A stretch of 64,000 nucleotides of DNA. It comes from Ursus arctos (taxonomy: Eukaryota; Chordata; Mammalia; Carnivora; Ursidae). Location of the stretch: contig NW_026622863.1 in NCBI RefSeq assembly GCF_023065955.2, forward strand, positions 46,730,177-46,794,176. Direction: 5' to 3'. A program made the position numbers and the translations under genes. The notes beneath the pieces were generated by a model. The model was given only the letters and a program-made list of their open reading frames with translations, made no database searches and was not told where the DNA came from. Positions 57,338 through 64,000 of this stretch are shown one piece after another; position 1 is the first letter of the stretch, and each line of letters opens with the position of its first letter.

Positions 57338-60300
57338 ATGGCATCATTAAAATCATCTCTCTCAATAATCAGTCTCAATGTAAATGGCCTAAATGCTCCC
57401 ATGAAACACCACAGGGTTGCAGATTGGATAGTAAGACATGACCCATCCATTTGCTGTCTACAAGGGACTCATTTTGAACCTAAAGATACATCCAGACTGA
57501 AAGTAAAGGGATGGAATACCATCTTTCATGCCAATGGACCTCAAAAGAAAGCTGGGGTAGCAATTCTCATATCAGACAGATTGGATTTTAAACTAAAGAC
57601 TATAGTTAGGGACACAGAAGGGCACTATATTATTCTTAAAGGATGTATCCAACAAGTGGATATGACAATTATAAATGTCTATGCCCCCACCAGGGGAGCA
57701 GCAAGATACACAAGCCAACTCTTAACCAGAATAAAGAGACATATAGATAAAAATATGTTAATAGTAGGGGACCTCAACACTCCACTAACAGAAATAGACA
57801 GAGCACCTAAGCAGAAAATCGACAAAGAAACAAGGGCTTTGAATGCCATACTCGATGAGTTGGACCTCATAGATATATAGAACACTACACCCCAGAACCA
57901 AAGAATACTCATTCTATTCTAATGCCCATGGAACATTGTCAAGAATAGACCATGTTCTGGGTCACAAAACAGGTCTCAACCAATACCAAAAGACTGAAAT
58001 TATTCCCTGCATATTCTCAGACCACAGTGCTTTGAAATTGGAACTCAACCACAAGGAAAAATTTGGAAGAAACTCAAACACTTGGAGACTAAGAACCATC
58101 CTGCTCAGGAATGATTTGATAAACCAGGAAATCAAAAATCAATTTAAACAATTTAGGGAGACCAATGAGAATGAAAACACAACGGTCCAAAACCAATGGG
58201 ATACTGCAAAGGCAGTCCTAAGTTGGAAATACATAGCCATCCAAGACTCACTCAAAAGAATAGAAAAATCTAAAATGCAGTTTTTATATTCTCACCTCAA
58301 GAAGCTAGAACAGCAACAGAGGGACAGGCCTAATCCACGCACGAGGAAGCAGTTGACCAAGATTAGAGCAGAAATCAATGAATTAGAAACCAGGAGTACA
58401 GTAGAGCAGATCAACAGAACTAGAAGCTGGTTCTTTGAGAGAATTAATAAAATTGACAGACCACTGGCAAGACTTATCCAAAAGAATAGAGAAAGGACCC
58501 AAATTAATAAAATTATGAATGAAAAAGGAGAGTTCAAAACCAACACCAATGAAATCGGAAGGATTATCGGAAACTTTTATCAACAGCTATATGCCAATAA
58601 ATTAGGCAATCTGGAAGAGATGGAGGCCTTCCTGGAAACCTATAAACTACCAAGACTGAAACAGGAAGAAATTGATTTTTTAAACAGGCCAATTAATTAT
58701 GAAGAGATTGAGTCAGTGATAAACAACCTTCCAAATAACAAAACTCCAGGCCCGGATGGTTTTCCTGGGGAATTCTACCAAACATTCAAAGAAGAAATAA
58801 TACCTATTCTCCTAAAGTTATTTCAAAAAATAGAAACAGAAGGAAAGCTACCAAACTCATTCTATGAGGCCAATATTACCTTGATCCCCAAACCAGGCAA
58901 AGACCCCATCAAAAAGGAGAATTACAGACCGATTTCCCTAATGAATATGGACGCCAAAATCCTCAAAAAGATCCTTGCTAATAGAATCCAACAGTACATT
59001 AAAAGGATTATCCATCACGACCAAGTGGGATTCATACCTGGGATGCAAGCGTGGCTCAACATTTGCAAATCGATCAGTGTGATACATCATATCAACAAGA
59101 AAAGACTCAGGAACCATATGATCCTCTCAATTGATGCAGAAAAAGCATTTGACAAAATACAGCATCCTTCCCTGATTAAAACCCTTCAGGGTGTAGGAAT
59201 AGAGGGTACATTTCTCAATCTCATAAAAGCCATCTATGAAAAGCCTACAGCAAATATTATTCTCAATGGGGAAAAGCTGGAAGCCTTTCCCTTAAAATCA
59301 GGAACACGACAAGGATGCCCACTCTCGCCACTATTATTCAACATAGTACTAGAAGTCCTTGCAACAGCAATCAGACAACAAAAAGGGATCAAAGGTATCC
59401 AAATCAGCAAAGAAGGAGTCAAAATGTCTCTCTTCGCAGATGACATGATACTCTATATGGAAAACCCAAAAGAATCCACTCCCAAACTATTAGAAGTTAT
59501 AGAGCAATTCAGTAACGTGGCGGGATACAAAAATCAATGCTCAGAAATCAGTTGCATTTCTATACACGAATAATGAGACTGAAGAAAGAGAAATTAGGGA
59601 ATCCATCCCATTTACAATAGCACCAAAAACCATACATTACCTTGGAATTAACGTAACCCGAGACCTAAAGGACCTATATTCTAGAAACTACAAATCACTC
59701 TTGAAAGACATTGAGGAAGACATAAAAAGATGGAAAAATATTCCACGCTCATGGATCGGAAGAATTAACATAGTTAAAATGTCCATGCTACCCAGAGCAA
59801 TCTACACTTTCAATGCTATCCCGATCAAAATACCGAGGACATTTTTCAAAGAACTGGAACCAATAGTCCTTAAATTTGTATGGAACCAGAAAAGGCCCCG
59901 AATCTCCAAGGAACTGTTGAAAAGGAAAAACAAAGCTGGGGGCATCACAATGCCAGATTTCGAGCTGTACTACAAAGCTGTGATTACAAAGACAGCATGG
60001 TACTGGCACAAAAACAGACACACAGACCAATGGAACAGAATAGAGAACCCAGAAATGGACCCTCGGCTCTTTGGGCAACTAATCTTTGATAAAGCAGGAG
60101 AAAACATCCGGTGGAAAAAAGACCGTCTCTTCAATAAATGGTGCTGGGAAAATTGGTCAGCTATATGCAAAAGAATGAAACTTGACCACTCTCTCACACC
60201 ATACACAAGATAAACTCCAAATGGATGAAAGTCCTCGATGTGAGACAGGAATCCATCAAAATCCTAGAGGAGAACATAAGCAGCAACCTCTATGACATCA

Positions 60301-61164
60301 GCCAAAGCAACCTTTTTCATGACACATCTCCAAAGGCAAGAGAAACAAAAGATAAAATGAACCTATGGGACTTCATCAAGATAAAAAGCTTCTGCACAGC
60401 CAAGGAAACAGTCAAAAAAACTAAGAGGCAGCCCACAGAATGGGAGAATATATTTGCAAAGGATGCTACAGATAAAAGACTGGTATCCAAGATCTACAAA
60501 GAACTTCTCAAACTCAATACACGAGAAACAAATAAACAAATCATAAAATGGGCAGAAGATATGAACAGACACTTTTCCAATGATGACATACAAATGGCTA
60601 ACAGACACATGAAAAAATGTTCAAAATCATTAGCCATCAGGGAAATGCAAATCAAAACCACACTAAGATACCACGCTACGCCAGTTAGAATGGAAAAAAA
60701 ATGACAAGGCAGGAAACAACAAATGTTGGAGAGGTTGTGGAGAAAGGGGATCCCTCTTACACTGTTGGTGGGAATGCAAGTTGGTACAACCACTTTGGAA
60801 AACAGTGTGGAGGTCCCTTAAAAAGTTATAAATTGAGCTACCCTATGACCCAGTCATTGCACTACTAGGTGTTTACCCCAAAGACACAGACATAGTGAAG
60901 AGAAGGGCCACATGCACCCCAATGTTCATAGCAGCATTGTCCACAATAACTAAATCATGGAAGGAACTGAGATGCCCTTCAACAGATGAGTGGATTAAGA
61001 AGCTGTGGTCCATATATACAATAGAATATCCCTCAACTAACGGAAAGAACGAGTTCTCAACATTTGCTGTGACATGGATGGCACTGGAGGAGATAATGCT
61101 AAGTGAAATAAGTCAAGCAGAGAAAGACAATTATCATATGATTTCTCTCATCTATGGAACATAA
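57338..61164 (+). pseudogene. L1-C ORF2 (endonuclease/reverse transcriptase), broken
   Basis: Starts at ATG 57338 and ends at the stop 61162-61164 (about 1275 codons, the usual L1 length). The endonuclease has LNVNGLN and GDLNTPL but Gly43 (GGG, 57464-57466) in CCLQGTH in place of the family Glu. A TAG at 57878-57880 truncates the endonuclease; the frame then runs 545 codons (57936-59573) through [24 protein letters not shown] and FADDMILYM. An extra A in the run 59529-59533 shifts the frame after VAGYK. Later frames at 59701-60213, 60225-60704 and 60895-61164 carry the remainder. Confidence 0.93.
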
Positions 61165-62453
61165 GAACTAGGAAGATCAGTAGGGAAGAAAGGGATAAGG
61201 AAAGGGGGGGTAATCAGAAGGGGGAATGAAGCATGAGAGACTATGGACTCTGAGAAACAAACTGAGGCCTTCAAAGGGGAGGGAGGTGGGGGAACGGGAT
61301 AGACTGGTGATGGGCAGTAAGGAGTGCACGTATTGCATGGTGCACTGGGTGTTATACGCAACTAATGAATCATTGAACTTTACATCAGAAACCAGGGATG
61401 TACTGTATGGTGACTAACATAATATATTAAAAAAAAAACATTAAAATTAAGAAGAAAAAGAAAAACCCCTGGGGGGGGCGGGAAAGACAGGTGGGGAATA
61501 GTTTGCTGCAGTCAGTATGCTTTGGTTTAATCAGGAGGAGCATAACCTGAGGCTTTTCCCTTGTAAGGGAGGGAGAGAAGTGGAGCATGTGTCCAGCTCC
61601 ATGCAATCCAGAAGGCTGTCTGACAGACTGGTATTTGTCTTACCTTAGGGCACTAATGGGGAGCCAGCATACTTGGGATGCCTCCTGGCCATTGAGAACA
61701 AGGGAGAGAGGATAGCTTGCTGCTATAGAACCAGACAACTTGCAGTACAACAAACATATACTAGAGTGTGTAATACACTCCTATAAAAGAAACTGGCAAG
61801 CCTCTCTAATTGAGAAATTGCACACATAGTCCCAGAGAAGTTGCACACCTACAAAAAAAGATTTCAGAGGACTCCAGAATCTCTCCCCAGGCTTATTGGC
61901 GATGGTCTTCTATATGAAGCCAGTCCATAAAGACTGGAAAAAGTGGTTGTCTTTTGAAATCATAGATCTGAACACAAAGTTATGATACATATAAAGAAAT
62001 AAGCATGGCTCAAACCCAGGAGCAAAATAAACCTCCAGAAATTGATCCTAAAGGAATGGAAGTATATGACTTACCTAAAAAATAATTCAAAATAACCATC
62101 ATAAAGACGCTTTACATGCTCAAGAAAATGATGCACAAACAAAATGAGAATATCAACAAAGAGGGTTATTAAAAAAAAAAAAAGAACCAAACAGAAATCT
62201 GCAGACTAACGAATATAATAATTGAACTGAAAAATTCACTAGAGGGATTCAACAGGTGACTTGATCAAGCAGAATAATCAATGAATTCAAAGATAGATCA
62301 CTTAAAGTTATCCAGTCAGAGGAATAAAAAGAAAAATGAAAAAAAGAGTGAAGAAAGCCTAAGGGACTTATGGAATACCATAAAATGGACAAATATATGC
62401 ATTATGGGAGTCCCAGAGAAAAAAGGAAAGAGAAGGGGGCAGAAAACTTATTT

Positions 62454-62650
62454 ATTTATTTTTTATTATAATAATATTTTTTTATTATATGATGTTAGTC
62501 ACCATACAGTACATCCCTGGTTTTTGATGTAAAGTTCCTTGATTCATTAGTTGCGTATAACACCCAGTGCACCATGCAATACGTGCCTGCCTTACTACCC
62601 ATCACCAGCTTATCCCATTCCCCCACCCCCTCCCCTCTGAACCCCTGTTT
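62454..62650 (-). mobile_element. 197-bp L1 3'UTR insertion in L1-D, minus
   Basis: Only the extreme 3'UTR of an L1-A/C type element ('gttagtcaccatacagtacatccc', 'cgtataacacccagtgcacc'). Perfect duplications 'gcagaaaacttattt' at 62439-62453 and 62651-62665. Confidence 0.95.
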
Positions 62651-62782
62651 GCAGAAAACTTATTTTAAAAAATAATGGCTAAAAACTTCCCAAGTTGGGG
62701 GAAGAAAATGGATGGCAGATTCAAGTAGCCCTGTAGATTTCGAGTAGGATGAATCCAAAGAAGCCCACACTGAGACACATTA

Positions 62783-63337
62783 TAGTTGAGCCTTGAACAA
62801 TGTGGGGATTGGGAGCACTGATCCCATCTTATCAACATACAGTGAAAAAAAAATCCATGTATAACTTTGACTTTCCTTTAAACTTAATAGCCTACTGTTG
62901 ACCAAAAGCATTACTGATAACATAAACAGTGGATTAACAGATATGTTGTATGTTATCTATATAATATACTGTATTCTTACAATAAACTAGAGAAAAGAAC
63001 ATGTTATTAAGAAAACCATAAGGAAGACAGGGGTGCCTGGGTGGCTCAGTCAGTTGAGTGTCTGACTCTTGATTTCGGCTCAGGTCATGCTCTTGGGGTG
63101 GTGGTTTTGAGCCCTATGTTGGACTCTGCACTCAGTGGGGAGTCTGCTTGGGGTTCTGTCTCTCCCTCTCTCCCTGCTTGTGCACTCTCTCTCTAAAATA
63201 AATAAATCTTTTAAAAAAGAAAATTATAAGGAAGACAGAATACATGGACAGTACTGTACTGTATTTATAAAAAAAAAAAATCTATGTATAAGTTGACCTG
63301 TACAGTTCAAACCTATGTTGTTCAAGGGTCAACTGTA
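62783..63337. mobile_element. Tigger-like (Tc1/mariner) DNA transposon in L1-D
   Basis: Inverted ends 'tagttgagccttgaacaa' (62783-62800) and 'ttgttcaagggtcaactgta' (63318-63337) with internal text such as 'tactgtattcttacaata' and 'gtactgtactgtatttat'. TA dinucleotides flank it (62781-62782 and 63338-63339). It has no transposase. A SINEC splits it. Confidence 0.75.
63031..63219 (+). mobile_element. SINEC nested in the Tigger-like element
   Basis: Starts 'gggtgcctgggtggctcag'. Duplications 'ataaggaagacag' at 63018-63030 and 63226-63238. Confidence 0.93.
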
Positions 63338-63683
63338 TAATCAAATTGTCAAAACTCAAAGATAAAGAGACAATTTTGAAAGCAGCAAGAGAAAAGCAGC
63401 TTGTCATGTATATGGAAAACCCTGTAAGACTCTCAGCAGATGCTTTGCAGACCAGAAGGGAGTGGGATAATATATTCAACATGCTGAAAGAAAAAAATGC
63501 CAGTCAAGAACTAATATATCTGGCAAAACCATCCTTCGAAAATGAAGGAGAAATAAAGACTTTCCCAGAAAAACAAAAGCTGAGGGACTTCATCACTGCT
63601 AGATCTGCCTTACAAGGAATGCTAAAGGGAATCCTTCGAGTTAAAATGAAAGAATGCTAATTAGTAATATAAAAGCATATGAG

Positions 63684-63788
63684 GGGTGCCTGGCTGGCTC
63701 AGTTGGTGGAGCATGTGATTCTTGACCTTGAGGTTGTGAGTTCAAGCCCCACATTGGGTGTAGAGATTACTTAAAAAAAAAAAAAAAG
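63684..63788 (+). mobile_element. Short SINEC
   Basis: Short tRNA-like form ('ggggtgcctggctggctcagttgg' to 'gtagagattactt' and an A run of 18). Clear duplications are not seen. Confidence 0.85.
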
Positions 63789-64000
63789 CAAACGCAAGTA
63801 TAAAGCTCACTGTTAAGTACATAGACAAATACAGAATATTATAAAACTGTAATGGTGGTACATAAATCACTTTTAATTCTGGGTATAGAAGTTAAAAGAC
63901 AGACGTGTAAGAAAGTAAACTAAAATGTGTTAATAGATGCACAATATAAAAAGACACAATTCATGACATCAATAACAAAATGTGAGGGGAGAGAAAAGTG
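63789..64000. other. A-rich DNA at the right edge
   Basis: Probably decayed L1-D text or unique DNA; no gene recognised. Confidence 0.35.

Larger units (their letters stand above)
55483..61483 (+). mobile_element. Essentially full-length L1 retrotransposon (L1-C), plus
   Basis: About 6.0 kb, flanked by duplications 'aagacaggtg' at 55473-55482 and 61484-61493, inserted in the L1-D 5'UTR. It begins at 'cgggtcccctgagtcgag', about 50 bases short of the L1-A 5' end. The layout is 5'UTR (to about 56360), ORF1, ORF2 57338-61164, 3'UTR and A-rich tail followed by an unusual C/G-rich end (61467-61483). Both ORFs are broken. Confidence 0.96.
54839..64000 (+). mobile_element. Old L1 (L1-D), plus, interrupted by later insertions
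   Basis: The 5' end is near 'cagcaagatggtggaatag' (54852-54870). A 5'UTR holds about three 220-bp monomers (roughly 55050-55482 and 61494-61740) and ORF1 remnants lie at about 61990-63660 with NVRIIG-like ICIMGVPEKK (62396-62428) and the C-terminal frame 63346-63660. Insertions inside it: L1-C at 55483-61483, an L1 3'UTR piece at 62454-62650, a Tigger-like element at 62783-63337 and a SINEC at 63684. It runs past the right edge or ends soon after ORF1; ORF2 is not visible. Confidence 0.8.

Noticed and set aside
1..64000. CRISPR arrays, operons, phage or other prokaryotic systems
   Set aside because: The sequence is clearly mammalian nuclear DNA; the direct repeats present are SINE, LINE or microsatellite.

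Overview
The window is carnivore nuclear DNA. The evidence is about thirty tRNA-Lys-derived SINEC elements (heads of the type 'gggcgcctgggtggctcag', pyrimidine-rich 3' half, 'aaataaataaaatctt' tails) and carnivore-type L1 elements. One young SINEC type ('ggcacagcggttaagcg...gcgtgatcccggcgttatggg') suggests a bear-like caniform; the species call is inference only. There is nothing prokaryotic and no compact operon-like system. About two thirds of the window is interspersed repeat.

Left end (1-4.4 kb): one clearly functional protein-coding gene, LYPD5, on the minus strand in five coding exons (803-4255). It encodes a 256-residue secreted, GPI-anchored protein with two Ly6/uPAR domains. All splice sites are GT-AG and all introns are phase 1. 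Its intron 2 is strongly pyrimidine-rich on the plus strand.

4.4-21.8 kb: old intergenic DNA with an L2-like relic, an L1 3' fragment with 16-bp duplications, many SINECs, an EEF1A1 processed pseudogene (minus, about 10373-12705) whose 3'UTR was hit by three SINECs, a palindromic DNA-transposon relic, and a long old L1 (about 15.05-20.54 kb, minus).

21.8-22.2 kb: a GC-rich promoter-like block with ACTACA/CCCAG (ZNF143-type) sites, an inverted CCAAT box and a candidate non-coding exon ending in a GTAAGG donor. With LYPD5 diverging to the left, this fits the first exon of a KRAB zinc-finger gene (ZNF283-like by human gene order), but no KRAB or zinc-finger exon is visible in the remaining 42 kb.

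22.2-64 kb: repeat-dominated. It holds a nearly complete L1 (L1-A, 32188-38363, minus), a V1R vomeronasal receptor pseudogene (38978-39844), a 5'-inverted L1, a CEP19 processed pseudogene (42324-42812), a solo ERV LTR with 5-bp duplications (43518-44211), a 5'-truncated L1 (L1-B, 50124-53056, minus), and a second nearly complete L1 (L1-C, 55483-61483, plus) inserted into the tandem-repeat 5'UTR of an older L1 (L1-D, about 54839 to the window end). L1-D also carries a Tigger-like transposon, itself carrying a SINEC.

The most interesting observation is that L1-A and L1-C, which have different target-site duplications and so are independent insertions, share the same disabling changes: Gly at endonuclease residue 43 (normally the catalytic Glu), an extra A that frameshifts ORF2 just after the reverse-transcriptase FADD motif, and an apparent shared ORF1 frame break. 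This suggests a non-autonomous full-length L1 lineage mobilised in trans, or gene conversion between the two inverted copies. Also notable are the roughly 220-bp monomers in the L1-D 5'UTR.
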